Origin: Agarivorans sp050870875
GTDB taxonomy: Bacteria > Pseudomonadota > Gammaproteobacteria > Enterobacterales > Celerinatantimonadaceae
DNA length: 64,000 nucleotides
Assembly: GCF_050870875.2 (NCBI RefSeq)
Contig: NZ_CP194041.2
Location: 4,340,001 to 4,404,000, forward strand
Direction of reading: 5' to 3'
Part shown: piece after piece, positions 35,395 through 44,862 of the stretch
Numbering within the stretch: the stretch's first letter is position 1
Layout of the letters: the number at the start of each line of letters is the position of its first letter
Program-made: the position numbers and the translations under genes
Notes under the pieces: model-generated
Database searches by the model: none
The model's input: the letters and a program-made list of their open reading frames with translations, nothing else
Told to the model about the DNA's origin: nothing

Positions 35395-36657
35395 ATGGCC
35401 GAAATAAAACTAAGTGTAGAACGTTTACAAACAGGTGTTTTCGTTAAACTTCCCGTAAAATGGGGAGAACACCCTTTCATGTTCACTAGTTTCAAAATAA
35501 AAAGCCAAGACCAGATCGAAGTGATTCGAAATCTGGGATTAAAACATGTCATCGTAGTTCCTGAAAAAAGCGATAACGCCCCCTTACCTGTCGACCAGAG
35601 TAAAGAGCAGGGAAATAATGATAACAAGGACGCATCAAATAAAGCTCAGGAAGCACTTTGGCAGGAAAAGCGTTCTCGTATCGAGGAGCTGAAAAACTAT
35701 CGTCGAAATTTAATGAAGGTGGAGAACGAGTTCGACCGTTCTATGGCTCAAGTTCGAGCGGTGATGGGAAAATTAAAAAATAGACCGCTCAATGCGGTGA
35801 ACGATGCCACCGCGCTTATTGACAATCTAGCGGAAGATCTACTCTCTGGTGAGAACGTCGTCTTACATTTAATGAATGACAGCAAAGATGCTGATAGCTT
35901 CTATTATCATAGCCTCAACGTTTCCATTTTATCGATGATGCTAGCTAAAGCTGCGGGTTTTTCTGAGCGAGACATCAAAGTTCTGGGTATAGCAGGCTTA
36001 TTTCATGATGTCGGGAAAATGAAGATCCCTGATAAAATTCTACGTAAACCCGGGAAACTGACCCCTCAAGAAGCAAATTTATTAAAACTGCATACCAAGT
36101 ACGGTGCCGATTTTTTAAAACTATCTTCGACCCTTCCTCCGCAAGTAAAAACAATTGCCTTCCAGCATCACGAATATCTCGATGGCAGCGGTTACCCACA
36201 GAAATTAAAGGGCGATGAAATCGATCGTCTCGCCCAATTAATCGCGGTCGTCAATGATTACGACAGCCTCTGTCATCCCCGAGATCCGCGACTGTCACGT
36301 ATTCCATTTACGGTTATTGCTTATATGTATAAGCAACGTAAACAACAACTTAACAACGCTGATTTAGGGGTGTTGATCCGTTTATTAGGGATCTATCCAC
36401 CAGGCAGTGTTGTGCAATTAAGCTCTGGGCAGTTTGGTCTAGTCATGTCAGTCAATTCAGAACGTTTATTGTATCCAACGGTGCAAGTATATGATGCCAA
36501 TATTCCTCGTACCGAAGCCCCCATTATCGACTTGGAAGCTGCGGGCCTCACCATCGAAAAAGCGGTAAAACCTAGCGCATTACCCGAAGAAATATTTGAA
36601 TACTTAAATCCACGTGCTCGGATCTCCTACTTTTTTGACAACAACAAGCACCTATAG
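35395..36657 (+). CDS. HD-GYP c-di-GMP phosphodiesterase with DUF3391
   Basis: 420 residues. An N-terminal DUF3391 domain (~1-60; LQTGVFVKLPVKWGEHPFMF) and a charged helical linker precede an HD-GYP domain (~170-370). The metal-binding HD motif FHDVGKMKIPDKIL (His ~204) and the signature HHEYLDGSGYPQ (GYP ~266) are intact, so it should be an active c-di-GMP hydrolase. No signal peptide or membrane helix is seen. Start codon: ATG at 35395, with no strong RBS. It is divergent from metA. Confidence 0.92.
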   Translation: MAEIKLSVERLQTGVFVKLPVKWGEHPFMFTSFKIKSQDQIEVIRNLGLKHVIVVPEKSDNAPLPVDQSKEQGNNDNKDASNKAQEALWQEKRSRIEELKNYRRNLMKVENEFDRSMAQVRAVMGKLKNRPLNAVNDATALIDNLAEDLLSGENVVLHLMNDSKDADSFYYHSLNVSILSMMLAKAAGFSERDIKVLGIAGLFHDVGKMKIPDKILRKPGKLTPQEANLLKLHTKYGADFLKLSSTLPPQVKTIAFQHHEYLDGSGYPQKLKGDEIDRLAQLIAVVNDYDSLCHPRDPRLSRIPFTVIAYMYKQRKQQLNNADLGVLIRLLGIYPPGSVVQLSSGQFGLVMSVNSERLLYPTVQVYDANIPRTEAPIIDLEAAGLTIEKAVKPSALPEEIFEYLNPRARISYFFDNNKHL

Positions 36658-36764
36658 AGCAGACACCATGAGATAAGCGATGAAGACGACGCAGCAAATA
36701 TACACATGGCTTTGCTAAGTCCCTTTGGAGTCTGTAACTAAGCTAACATTTGTCAGCTTACGAC

Positions 36765-36929
36765 TAATACCAGCCCAATCCATTATCTGTTGATTGTTGC
36801 TGGCCAAAATCAGTGCGAATAGGGTTATCTATCTTGTAATTAGAGTCACGAACAACTGCACTTTATGTCTGATTATCGACAGAGCTATTCAGCGCAATAA
36901 GTTGAATATATAAGTAATCAATTAGTATG
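36765..36929 (-). repeat. Dispersed ~165-bp MITE-like repeat, copy C (reverse orientation)
   Basis: Read on the minus strand this matches copies A and B: CAACTTATTGCG, CTCTAATTACAAGATA, TTTGGCCAGCAACAATCAACAGATAATGG. It begins TAATACCAG on the plus strand, giving an inverted-repeat terminus. It lies between the HD-GYP gene and the terminator of the alpha operon; the flanking 36658-36764 and 36930-37040 contain no gene. Confidence 0.78.
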
Positions 36930-37040
36930 AAATAGATTTGTGATGAATGTCGGCCGTTTAAAATCAATAGCAGACAGAGGCTAAAAAACTGTCAATCGGC
37001 AGAGTGACTCGCTCGAGTGTCAGCCATATTTAAGGCAAAA

Positions 37041-37066
37041 AAAAGCCGGACCTAAGTCCGGCTTTT
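37041..37066 (-). terminator. Intrinsic terminator of the alpha ribosomal operon
   Basis: AAAAGCCGGAC / GTCCGGCTTTT form an 11-bp stem with a 4-nt loop. On the minus strand the U-tract TTTTTTTT follows. It lies 17 bp after rplQ. Confidence 0.93.
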
Positions 37067-37082
37067 AAAGCGTTGTCCGAGT

Positions 37083-37475
37083 TTACTCAGCTGCTTCTTC
37101 AGCAACTTCTTCAACTTCTGGACGGTCTAGCAATTCAATGTATGCCATAGGGGCATTGTCGCCAGCACGGAAACCACATTTTAAAATGCGAGTATAACCG
37201 CCTGCACGTTCTTTGAATCGTGGACCAATTTCAGCAAATAACTTACCAACCACTTCTGCATCACGAGTACGAGCAAAAGCTAAACGACGGTTGGCAACAC
37301 TGTCATTCTTAGCCAATGTAATCAATGGCTCAACAACACGACGAAGCTCTTTGGCTTTAGGCAATGTTGTCTTGATAACCTCATGGCGAACCAATGAACT
37401 GGCCATATTCCGGAACATAGCCTGACGATGGCTACTATTTCGGTTCAATTGACGACCACTCTGACGATGGCGCAT
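37083..37475 (-). CDS. rplQ: 50S ribosomal protein L17
   Basis: A 130-residue L17. MRHRQSGRQLNRNSSHRQAM at the N-terminus and LFAEIGPRFKERAGGYTRIL are unmistakable. A short acidic tail (EVEEVAEEAAE) ends it. It is the last gene of the alpha operon, 40 bp after rpoA, and is followed by a strong terminator. Confidence 0.98.
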   Translation of the reverse strand: MRHRQSGRQLNRNSSHRQAMFRNMASSLVRHEVIKTTLPKAKELRRVVEPLITLAKNDSVANRRLAFARTRDAEVVGKLFAEIGPRFKERAGGYTRILKCGFRAGDNAPMAYIELLDRPEVEEVAEEAAE

Positions 37476-37515
37476 GACCTTATCCTTCTATAATAAGACG
37501 TTAAAACTAGTGACT

Positions 37516-38502
37516 TTACTTATCAGCGATACTAGCTGGCGGCCAATTTTCTAGGCGCATACCTAGAGAAAGACCACGTGATGCTAGAACATCTTTGATT
37601 TCTGTAAGCGACTTTTTGCCTAAGTTAGGCGTTTTAAGTAGCTCAACCTCGGTACGCTGTACCAAGTCACCAATGTAATGAATCGCTTCTGCCTTCAAAC
37701 AGTTAGCAGAGCGAACTGTCAACTCTAGATCATCGACAGGACGAAGCAGGATTGGATCAAACTCTGGCTTCTCTTCTTTTTCTTCTGGTTCACTTACATC
37801 ACGTAAGTCAACGAAGGCATCCAACTGCTCAGCAAGAATTGTTGCGCTGCGGCGGATGGCTTCTTCTGGATCAAGAGTACCATTGGTTTCCATATCGATA
37901 ACCAATTTGTCCAAATCAGTACGTTGTTCAACACGAGCAGCTTCCACAGTATAAGCAATACGCTCAACTGGGCTGTAAGCCGCGTCAACAAGCAAACGAC
38001 CGATAGGACGCTCTTCATCTTCAGAATGAACCCGAACTGAAGCTGGTACGTAACCGCGACCACGTTCTACCTTGATTCGCATGCTGATTTCAGCGTTGCT
38101 GCTCAAGTGACAAATAACGTGCTCAGGATTAGTGATTTCGACATCAGCATCATGCTGAATGTCGCCTGCAACCACAGGACCTGCTCCAGACTTGGTAAGA
38201 CTAAGGGTAACTTCGTCTTTACCTTCTAACTTCACAGCAATACCTTTGAGGTTTAGCAAGATCTCCAAGATGTCTTCTTGAATGCCTTCCTTACTGCTGT
38301 ACTCATGCAGCACGCCATCGATTTCCACTTCCGTTACCGCACAACCAGGCATAGAAGATAAAAGAATACGACGAAGAGCATTACCTAAAGTGTGGCCAAA
38401 GCCACGCTCTAATGGCTCAAGCGTAACCTTTGCACGAGTTGGGCTAACTTGTTCGATCTCAACTAGCCTTGGTTTTAGAAACTCTGTTACAGAACCCTGC
38501 AT
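37516..38502 (-). CDS. rpoA: RNA polymerase alpha subunit
   Basis: 328 residues. The N-terminal assembly domain has LEPLERGFGHTLGNALRRIL; after a flexible linker (SEPEEKEEKPEFDPILLRPV) the C-terminal domain contains the UP-element/activator surface (VRSANCLKAEAIHYIGDLVQ, NLGKKSLTEIKDVL). The start MQGSVTEFLKPR is chosen to match E. coli; a start seven codons earlier lacks support. It is fourth in the operon rpsM-rpsK-rpsD-rpoA-rplQ. Confidence 0.98.
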   Translation of the reverse strand: MQGSVTEFLKPRLVEIEQVSPTRAKVTLEPLERGFGHTLGNALRRILLSSMPGCAVTEVEIDGVLHEYSSKEGIQEDILEILLNLKGIAVKLEGKDEVTLSLTKSGAGPVVAGDIQHDADVEITNPEHVICHLSSNAEISMRIKVERGRGYVPASVRVHSEDEERPIGRLLVDAAYSPVERIAYTVEAARVEQRTDLDKLVIDMETNGTLDPEEAIRRSATILAEQLDAFVDLRDVSEPEEKEEKPEFDPILLRPVDDLELTVRSANCLKAEAIHYIGDLVQRTEVELLKTPNLGKKSLTEIKDVLASRGLSLGMRLENWPPASIADK

Positions 38503-38525
38503 TGTGTCCTCTCTATAATTCAACT

Positions 38526-39146
38526 TTACTTAGAGTAAAGTTCGACGATCAGCTGTTCGTTAATTTCCGCAGACAGGTCAGCGCGCTCAGGTAAGCGTTT
38601 GAAAACACCTTCCATCTTAGTTGCGTCTACTTCTACCCACGTTGCCGCTTCACGTTGTCCGGCGATTTCTAATGAAGCAACAATACGCGCTTGCTTCTTA
38701 GATTTTTCACGAACACTAACAACGTCTTCAGCTAATACCTTGTAAGAAGGAATATTAACCACTTTACCATTAACTAGGATAGCTTTATGGCTAACTAGTT
38801 GACGAGCTTCAGCGCGAGTTGCACCAAAACCTAAACGATAAACAACGTTGTCTAAACGACTTTCCAACAATTGCAGCAAGTTTTCACCGGTGTTGCCTTT
38901 TAAGCGAGCAGCGGCTTTATAGTAATTGCGGAATTGTTTCTCAAGAATGCCGTATAAACGACGAACTTTTTGCTTCTCACGAAGCTGTAAACCGTAGTCT
39001 GAAAGACGCGCTTTACGAGCACCATGTTGTCCAGGTGCTGTATCCAGCTTACACTTTGTGTCGATCGCACGGACACCACTTTTCAAAAAAAGATCGGTAC
39101 CTTCACGACGGCTAAGTTTAAGCTTTGGACCTAAATATCTTGCCAT
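38526..39146 (-). CDS. rpsD: 30S ribosomal protein S4
   Basis: 206 residues, MARYLGPKLKLSRREGTDLF, with the S4 RNA-binding domain (LESRLDNVVYRLGFGATRAEARQ, VNGKVVNIPSY). It is the zinc-free type: only one cysteine is present in the N-terminal part (IDTKCKLDTAPG). S4 is a primary 16S binder and, in E. coli, the translational repressor of this operon. Confidence 0.98.
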   Translation of the reverse strand: MARYLGPKLKLSRREGTDLFLKSGVRAIDTKCKLDTAPGQHGARKARLSDYGLQLREKQKVRRLYGILEKQFRNYYKAAARLKGNTGENLLQLLESRLDNVVYRLGFGATRAEARQLVSHKAILVNGKVVNIPSYKVLAEDVVSVREKSKKQARIVASLEIAGQREAATWVEVDATKMEGVFKRLPERADLSAEINEQLIVELYSK

Positions 39147-39172
39147 TTTTCTTTCTCCAATCTATCCAGAAA

Positions 39173-39562
39173 CTACACGCGGCGTTTCTTCGGTGGACGA
39201 CAACCATTGTGTGGAATCGGAGTCACGTCGGTGATGTTAGTCACGCGGAAACCAGCAGCATGTAATGCGCGGATTGAAGACTCTCGACCAGGACCTGGGC
39301 CGTTTACAAACACTTCTACGTTCTTAAGGCCGTAGTCTTTAGCTGCTTCCGCAGCACGTTCAGCAGCAACCTGTGCAGCAAACGGAGTAGACTTACGAGA
39401 ACCACGGAAACCTGAACCACCTGCGGTAGCCCAAGAAAGCGCGTTGCCCTGACGATCAGTGATAGTCACGATAGTATTGTTGAAAGAGGCGTGGATATGA
39501 GCCATGCCATCAGCAACTTGTTTTTTTACGCGTTTACGAGCGCGAGTCGGAGTTTTAGCCAT
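39173..39562 (-). CDS. rpsK: 30S ribosomal protein S11
   Basis: A 129-residue S11, MAKTPTRARKRVKKQVADG, then HIHASFNNTIVTITDRQGN and the C-terminal TPIPHNGCRPPKKRRV. The ATG at 39562 is used because it matches the family; an in-frame GTG two codons earlier is also possible. Platform protein of the small subunit. Confidence 0.98.
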   Translation of the reverse strand: MAKTPTRARKRVKKQVADGMAHIHASFNNTIVTITDRQGNALSWATAGGSGFRGSRKSTPFAAQVAAERAAEAAKDYGLKNVEVFVNGPGPGRESSIRALHAAGFRVTNITDVTPIPHNGCRPPKKRRV

Positions 39563-39575
39563 TTTCACTCACCCC

Positions 39576-39932
39576 TTATTTCTTAATAGGTTTGCGAGGA
39601 CCTTTACGGGTACGCGCATTAGTTTTAGTGCGCTGACCGCGAAGGGGCAAACTGCGACGATGACGGAGTCCGCGGTAACAACCGAGGTCCATCAGGCGCT
39701 TAATGTTCATGGAAACTTCACGGCGTAGATCACCTTCAACGGTGAATTTAGCCACTTCGTCACGAAGTTTGTCGATCTGTGTTTCGTCAAGTTCTCTGAT
39801 CTTAACATCTTCAGCAATACCAGCTGCCGCACAAATTTTTTGTGAACGGGTTAAGCCGATGCCGAAGATTGCAGTTAAAGCGATAACTGCATGCTTCTGA
39901 TCAGGAATGTTAATGCCGGCTATACGGGCCAT
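39576..39932 (-). CDS. rpsM: 30S ribosomal protein S13
   Basis: 118 residues, MARIAGINIPDQKHAVIALT and the basic tail TRKGPRKPIKK. The ATG at 39932 has AGGAG 7 nt upstream; the in-frame GTG two codons earlier overlaps that site. S13 contacts the P-site tRNA and 23S. It is the first gene of the alpha operon, preceded by a structured leader. Confidence 0.98.
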   Translation of the reverse strand: MARIAGINIPDQKHAVIALTAIFGIGLTRSQKICAAAGIAEDVKIRELDETQIDKLRDEVAKFTVEGDLRREVSMNIKRLMDLGCYRGLRHRRSLPLRGQRTKTNARTRKGPRKPIKK

Positions 39933-40039
39933 TGGCACACTCCTATTTTTTCGTGTAAACGAAGGCCATCTGTGAAAAGCCCGTAAGGATACTCAACAGA
40001 TGACCACATTGCAAATAATATTGTCTTGAAATCTACTAA
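39933..40039 (-). promoter_or_regulatory. Candidate alpha-operon leader (S4 autoregulatory site)
   Basis: Between rpmJ and rpsM the minus strand can fold CATCTGT (39996-40002) with ACAGATG (39967-39973), and TTCGT with ACGAA just before the rpsM RBS. In E. coli S4 binds a nested pseudoknot here to repress the operon. The position and stacked hairpins suggest conservation; the pseudoknot itself was not proven. Confidence 0.4.
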
Positions 40040-40153
40040 CTAGCCTTGGCGCTGTTTATGCTTTGGCTCACTGCAAATTACCCGCACAACACCGTTGCGC
40101 TTGATAACTTTACAGTTACGGCAGATTTTCTTAACGGATGCACGTACTTTCAT
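40040..40153 (-). CDS. rpmJ: 50S ribosomal protein L36
   Basis: A 37-residue L36, starting [15 protein letters not shown] and ending [13 protein letters not shown]. The zinc-binding Cys11-x2-Cys14, Cys27 and His32 set is complete, so this is the zinc-containing form. It lies between secY and rpsM, the usual end of the spc operon. Confidence 0.97.
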
Positions 40154-40193
40154 TGCTATCTCCGTAAAAGTTAAAGTCCAATCCCAAGGGAGC

Positions 40194-41519
40194 CTAACGG
40201 CCGTAACCTTTAAGATTAGCTTTTTTCAGAACCGAACCATATTGATGAGACATCAAATGGGTCTGGACCTGAGCCATAAAGTCCATGATGACCACTACAA
40301 CGATAAGTAACGAAGTACCACCGAAGTAAAACTGAACATTAAGTCCAAGCATCATAAACTCAGGAATTAAACATACAAACGTGATGTACAAAGCACCAGC
40401 TAGGGTTAAACGAGTCATCACCTTGTCTATGTATCGCGATGTTTGTTCACCAGGGCGAATACCCGGAATAAACGCGCCACTCTTCTTCAAGTTGTCTGCT
40501 GTCTCACGAGGGTTAAATACCAACGCAGTATAGAAGAAACAAAAGAAGATAATGGCTGATGCATACAAGAACACATATAACGGTTGCCCGGGTTGTAGCG
40601 TCAGTGATATCTCAGACAAAAACGACAAGCTTTCGTTTTGACCAAACCACTGAGCGATAGTTCCAGGGAACAGAATAATACTTGAAGCAAAAATTGCTGG
40701 GATAACCCCGGCCATGTTTACCTTAAGTGGTAAATGTGTACTTTGCGCAGCAAACACCTTGCGACCCTGTTGACGTTTAGCGTAGTTAACAACGATACGA
40801 CGTTGTCCACGTTCGATAAACACCACCAAGAAGGTCACAGCGAACACTAGAGCAATGATTAACAAGAGTAACAATAGGTGTAACTCTCCTTGACGCGCCT
40901 GTTCAGCCGTCTTACCGATCGCTGCAGGCAACCCTGCCACAATACCAGCAAAAATCAGAATCGAAATCCCGTTGCCAATACCACGTTCGGTAATTTGCTC
41001 ACCTAACCACATCAGGAACATTGTTCCTGTTACCAAACTAACCACCGCAGTGAAATAGAATGGTAGACCTGGGTGAATCACCAGACCCGCCATCATATTT
41101 GGTAAGCCTGTGGCAATACCAACAGCTTGGAAAGTTGCTAAAACCAGCGTGCTATAACGCGTGTACTGACTAATTTTACGTCGACCCGACTCGCCTTCCT
41201 TTTTAAGTTCGGCAAGCGTTGGGTGAACCACAGTCAATAACTGGATAATAATCGATGCCGAAATATATGGCATGATTCCTAACGCGAAAATAGAAGCACG
41301 TGAAAGTGCACCACCTGAAAACATGTTAAACATTTCCAGAATGGTACCCTTTTGCTGATCAAACAACGCGGCCAGTACAGCGGCATCAATCCCAGGTAGC
41401 GGCACAAAGGAGCCGGTTCGGAACACAATAATGGCCCCGAGCACGAATAGTAAACGACTCTTAAGCTCGCTTAAGCCACCTTGTGCACTTGCTGATGCTG
41501 TTCCTGGATTCTTAGCCAT
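40194..41519 (-). CDS. secY: Protein translocase subunit SecY
   Basis: A 441-residue, ten-helix protein that forms the SecYEG channel. LRQQ-type cytosolic loops and signatures such as [35 protein letters not shown] (helix 2) and [19 protein letters not shown] are typical. It exports preproteins and inserts membrane proteins. It is embedded in the spc operon between rplO and rpmJ. Confidence 0.98.
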
Positions 41520-41528
41520 GTTTTGTAC

Positions 41529-41963
41529 TTATTCCTCGATTTTACCGCCAGCAGCTTCAATTGCTGCTAGTGCGCCTTTAGTTACACGCAGGCCACGTAA
41601 GGTAACTGGTGCTTTTACTTCGCCAGATAGTACTACTTTTGCAAACTTAATGTTGCGAGTAATAAGACCAGCCGCCTTCAAAGCGTCCAAATCTACCACG
41701 TCAGCGGTAACTTTAGCTAGCTCGCTAGTGCGAACTTCTGCAGTTACCATTGATTTACGTGAAGTAAAACCAAATTTAGGCAAACGTTGTTTCAATGGCA
41801 TTTGACCGCCTTCGAAACCTGGACGCACACTACCGCCAGAACGAGATTTCTGACCTTTGTGACCACGACCACCGGTTTTACCTAAACCAGAACCAATACC
41901 ACGTCCTACACGTTTAGCAGCTGGCTTAGAGCCTGCCGCTGGAGAAAGAGTATTCAAACGCAT
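41529..41963 (-). CDS. rplO: 50S ribosomal protein L15
   Basis: 144 residues. MRLNTLSPAAGSK is followed by the Gly/Lys-rich GRGIGSGLGKTGGRGHKGQ, the L15 extension that threads 23S rRNA, and KFGFTSRKS. Separated by 2 bp from rpmD and by 9 bp from secY. Confidence 0.98.
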   Translation of the reverse strand: MRLNTLSPAAGSKPAAKRVGRGIGSGLGKTGGRGHKGQKSRSGGSVRPGFEGGQMPLKQRLPKFGFTSRKSMVTAEVRTSELAKVTADVVDLDALKAAGLITRNIKFAKVVLSGEVKAPVTLRGLRVTKGALAAIEAAGGKIEE

Positions 41964-41965
41964 GA

Positions 41966-42148
41966 TTATTCCCCCTCAACCTTAACCATGTAATAAACTT
42001 TATTAATCATACCGCGAATACAAGGAGTATCCTCAAGTTCAACAGTATGATTAATACGGCGAAGACCTAAACCAGTTAAGGTTGCGCGGTGCTTAGGCAA
42101 ACGCCCAATACTGCTTTTAGTCTGTGTTACTTTAATTTTGTTCGACAT
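41966..42148 (-). CDS. rpmD: 50S ribosomal protein L30
   Basis: 60 residues, IKVTQTKSSIGRLPKHRATL, then GLGLRRINHTVELEDTP. Complete L30, in its usual place between rpsE and rplO. Confidence 0.97.
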   Translation of the reverse strand: MSNKIKVTQTKSSIGRLPKHRATLTGLGLRRINHTVELEDTPCIRGMINKVYYMVKVEGE

Positions 42149-42155
42149 GGCTTTA

Positions 42156-42659
42156 TTACCCCAGAATTTCTTGGACGCTTAGGCCACGCTTCGCAGCAAC
42201 GTCTTGTGGAGAATGCATATTCTCAAGAGCGTCGATAGTAGCGCGAACAATGTTGATTGGGTTAGTAGAACCGTATGCTTTTGACAATACGTTCTGCACA
42301 CCAGCAACTTCTAGAACAGCACGCATCGCACCACCGGCAATAATACCAGTACCCTCTGATGCAGGTTGCATGTAAACACGCGACCCAGAGTGGCGACCCT
42401 TAATAGGATGCTGCAGTGTAGTGCCTCTCAGCTGTACACTAGTAAGGTTACGACGCGCTTTTTCCATTGCTTTTTGAATCGCAGCTGGAACTTCACGTGC
42501 TTTACCATAACCAAACCCTACGCGACCGTTACCATCACCCACTACGGTTAACGCAGTGAAACTGAAGATACGACCACCTTTAACTACTTTTGACACACGG
42601 TTTACGGCGATAAGCTTTTCGTTCAGATCACCACCGGCCTGTGCTTCAAATTTAGACAT
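42156..42659 (-). CDS. rpsE: 30S ribosomal protein S5
   Basis: 167 residues with the double-stranded RNA-binding N-terminal domain (EKLIAVNRVSKVVKGGRIFS, GRVGFGYGKAREVPAAIQKA) and VLEVAGVQNVLSKAYGSTNP. Known for its role in decoding fidelity. Confidence 0.98.
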   Translation of the reverse strand: MSKFEAQAGGDLNEKLIAVNRVSKVVKGGRIFSFTALTVVGDGNGRVGFGYGKAREVPAAIQKAMEKARRNLTSVQLRGTTLQHPIKGRHSGSRVYMQPASEGTGIIAGGAMRAVLEVAGVQNVLSKAYGSTNPINIVRATIDALENMHSPQDVAAKRGLSVQEILG

Positions 42660-42669
42660 GACTCACTCC

Positions 42670-43020
42670 TTAGAACTGAAGACCAGCTTCACGTGCAGCT
42701 TCTGCAAGCGCAGCAACGCGGCCGTGATACTTAAAGCCAGAACGGTCGAAAGCTACGCTTGTAATGCCTTTCTCAACAGCACGCTCAGCAATTGCTTTGC
42801 CCACTGCTGCAGCGGCAGCTACATTACCTAAACTTTCAAGCCCTTCACGAACGGCTTTATCTACTGTAGATGCTGTGGCAAGAACCTTAGCATCAGGTGC
42901 AATCACCTGCGCGTAAATATGGCGCGGAGTACGGTGAATCACCAGGCGGGTTTTACCCAACTCTTGCATAGCTTTGCGAGTGCGTGTTGCACGACGCAGA
43001 CGAGCAATTTTCTTTTCCAT
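42670..43020 (-). CDS. rplR: 50S ribosomal protein L18
   Basis: 116 residues. MEKKIARLRRATRTRKAMQE with RLVIHRTPRHIYAQVIAP and the C-terminal FDRSGFKYHGRVAALAEAAR. Binds 5S rRNA in the central protuberance. Confidence 0.98.
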   Translation of the reverse strand: MEKKIARLRRATRTRKAMQELGKTRLVIHRTPRHIYAQVIAPDAKVLATASTVDKAVREGLESLGNVAAAAAVGKAIAERAVEKGITSVAFDRSGFKYHGRVAALAEAAREAGLQF

Positions 43021-43029
43021 AGTGTTAAC

Positions 43030-43557
43030 CTACTTCTTCTTAGCCTCTTTACGGCGGACATTTTCATCTGAGTAACGAACACCTTTACCTTTATAAGGCT
43101 CTGGTGGACGGAACGCACGAATGTCTGCTGCGACCTGACCAACGACTTGCTTATCAGCACCTTTCAGTACGATTTCAGTCTGTGATGGACACTCTGCTGT
43201 AACACCTTCTGGTAAGGTGTAATCTACAGGATGAGAAAAACCTAAAGTTAGGTTTACAACGTTGCTTTTAACAGCAGCACGGTAACCTACACCTAATAAT
43301 GTAAGTTTTTTCTCAAACCCAGTTGTAACGCCAACAACCATGTTGTTGCTTAGAGCACGAGCTGTACCAGCTTGAGCTGTTGAAGCGCCTTCAACAACTG
43401 CAAACTTAAGTTCGCTCTCTTCTTTGGTTACAACTACCGCGTCATTAAATACGCGAGTCAATGTACCTTTGCTACCTTTAACCGTTAATTCTTGGCCGTT
43501 GAGAGTTACTTCAACGCCAGCAGGAATTGCAACGGGAGCCTTGGCTACGCGAGACAT
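43030..43557 (-). CDS. rplF: 50S ribosomal protein L6
   Basis: 175 residues, MSRVAKAPVAIPAGVEVTLN, with the C-terminal EPYKGKGVRYSDENVRRKE signature. Two duplicated RNA-binding lobes. Sits between rpsH and rplR. Confidence 0.98.
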   Translation of the reverse strand: MSRVAKAPVAIPAGVEVTLNGQELTVKGSKGTLTRVFNDAVVVTKEESELKFAVVEGASTAQAGTARALSNNMVVGVTTGFEKKLTLLGVGYRAAVKSNVVNLTLGFSHPVDYTLPEGVTAECPSQTEIVLKGADKQVVGQVAADIRAFRPPEPYKGKGVRYSDENVRRKEAKKK

Positions 43558-43572
43558 ATTACCTACCTCCGG

Positions 43573-43965
43573 TTAAGCTACGTAACAGACGATTTCACCA
43601 CCCATGCCGGCTTTACGCGCCGCACGGTCAGTCATCACGCCTTTTGATGTAGAAATGATTGCAACACCAAGGCCACCCATAACTTTAGGTAGGTCTTTAG
43701 CACCTTTATAAATGCGTAGACCTGGACGGCTTACACGTTCAATCTTTTCAATAACTTTTTTACCTTCAAAATATTTGAGGGTAACTTCTAATGACTTTTT
43801 CACGTCACCAGTCACAGCGTAGCCAGTGATATAACCTTCTTCTTGTAACAAGTTAGCAATCGCCACTTTTACTTTAGATGAAGGCATAACAACAGATACT
43901 TTATTTGCCGATTGACCGTTGCGAACGCGAGTCAACATATCCGCAATAGGATCTTGCATGCTCAT
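43573..43965 (-). CDS. rpsH: 30S ribosomal protein S8
   Basis: 130 residues, MSMQDPIADMLTRVRNGQ, with GLRIYKGAKDLPKVMGGLG and the C-terminal GGEIVCYVA. A primary 16S binder; in E. coli it represses the spc operon by binding the mRNA near rplE. Confidence 0.98.
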   Translation of the reverse strand: MSMQDPIADMLTRVRNGQSANKVSVVMPSSKVKVAIANLLQEEGYITGYAVTGDVKKSLEVTLKYFEGKKVIEKIERVSRPGLRIYKGAKDLPKVMGGLGVAIISTSKGVMTDRAARKAGMGGEIVCYVA

Positions 43966-43991
43966 AATCGTTTACTCCGTAATTAAGTGGA

Positions 43992-44297
43992 TTACCAACT
44001 GGCTTTCTTAAGACCAGGAACCTCACCGCGCATCATAGCTTCACGCAATTTAATACGGCTTAAGCCGAATTTGCGTAAGAACCCATGAGGACGACCGGTT
44101 ACGTTACAGCGGTTACGCTGACGAGACCGACTTGAATCACGAGGTAACGATTGCAATTTTAGAACTGCGTCCCAACGCTCTTCATCTGAGCTGTTCACGC
44201 TGCTAATAATCGCTTTAAGCGCTGCGCGCTTTTCTGCGAAACGAGCGACAGTTTCTGTGCGCTTAGCTTCACGAGCTTTCATTGATTTTTTAGCCAT
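43992..44297 (-). CDS. rpsN: 30S ribosomal protein S14
   Basis: 101 residues, MAKKSMKAREAKRTETVARF, with RNRCNVTGRPHGFLRKFGLS. This is the long zinc-free form (no CxxC pair). The ATG at 44297 is the family start; the longer open frame upstream runs into rplE and is not used. Confidence 0.97.
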   Translation of the reverse strand: MAKKSMKAREAKRTETVARFAEKRAALKAIISSVNSSDEERWDAVLKLQSLPRDSSRSRQRNRCNVTGRPHGFLRKFGLSRIKLREAMMRGEVPGLKKASW

Positions 44298-44310
44298 AAC
44301 TAACTCTACC

Positions 44311-44850
44311 TTACTTACGGAATGGGAAGTTAAAGGCAGCCAGCAGAGCGCGGCCTTCCTCGTTGGTTTCGGCTGTCGTAGTGATAGTAATATCCATACC
44401 ACGAACCTTATCAACTTTGTCATAGTCAATTTCAGGGAAGATGATTTGCTCACGCACACCCATGCTGTAATTACCACGGCCATCGAATGACTTAGCATTC
44501 AAACCACGGAAATCTCGAACACGAGGAATTGCGATTGAAATCAAACGCTCTAAAAACTCCCACATACGCTCACCGCGTAGAGTCACTTTACAACCAATCG
44601 GGTATCCATCACGGATCTTAAAGCCTGCTACAGATTTACGAGCTTTGGTAGTAAGTGGTTTTTGACCAGAGATAGCAGCTAGATCAGCAATCGCGTGCTC
44701 TAGTACTTTCTTGTCATTCACCGCTTCACCCACACCCATGTTAAGGGTGATTTTCTCAATCCGAGGGACTTGCATGATGGATTTGTAACCGAACTCCTTT
44801 ACGAGTTCAGGCGTCACACTTTCCTTATATAGGTCATGCAGTTTCGCCAT
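44311..44850 (-). CDS. rplE: 50S ribosomal protein L5
   Basis: 179 residues, MAKLHDLYKESVTPELVKEF, with NMGVGEAVNDKKVLEHAI and RDFRGLNAKSFDGRGNYSMG. Binds 5S rRNA and contacts P-site tRNA. In E. coli the rplX-rplE junction carries the S8 target. Confidence 0.98.
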   Translation of the reverse strand: MAKLHDLYKESVTPELVKEFGYKSIMQVPRIEKITLNMGVGEAVNDKKVLEHAIADLAAISGQKPLTTKARKSVAGFKIRDGYPIGCKVTLRGERMWEFLERLISIAIPRVRDFRGLNAKSFDGRGNYSMGVREQIIFPEIDYDKVDKVRGMDITITTTAETNEEGRALLAAFNFPFRK

Positions 44851-44862
44851 CGTTAACTCCAG

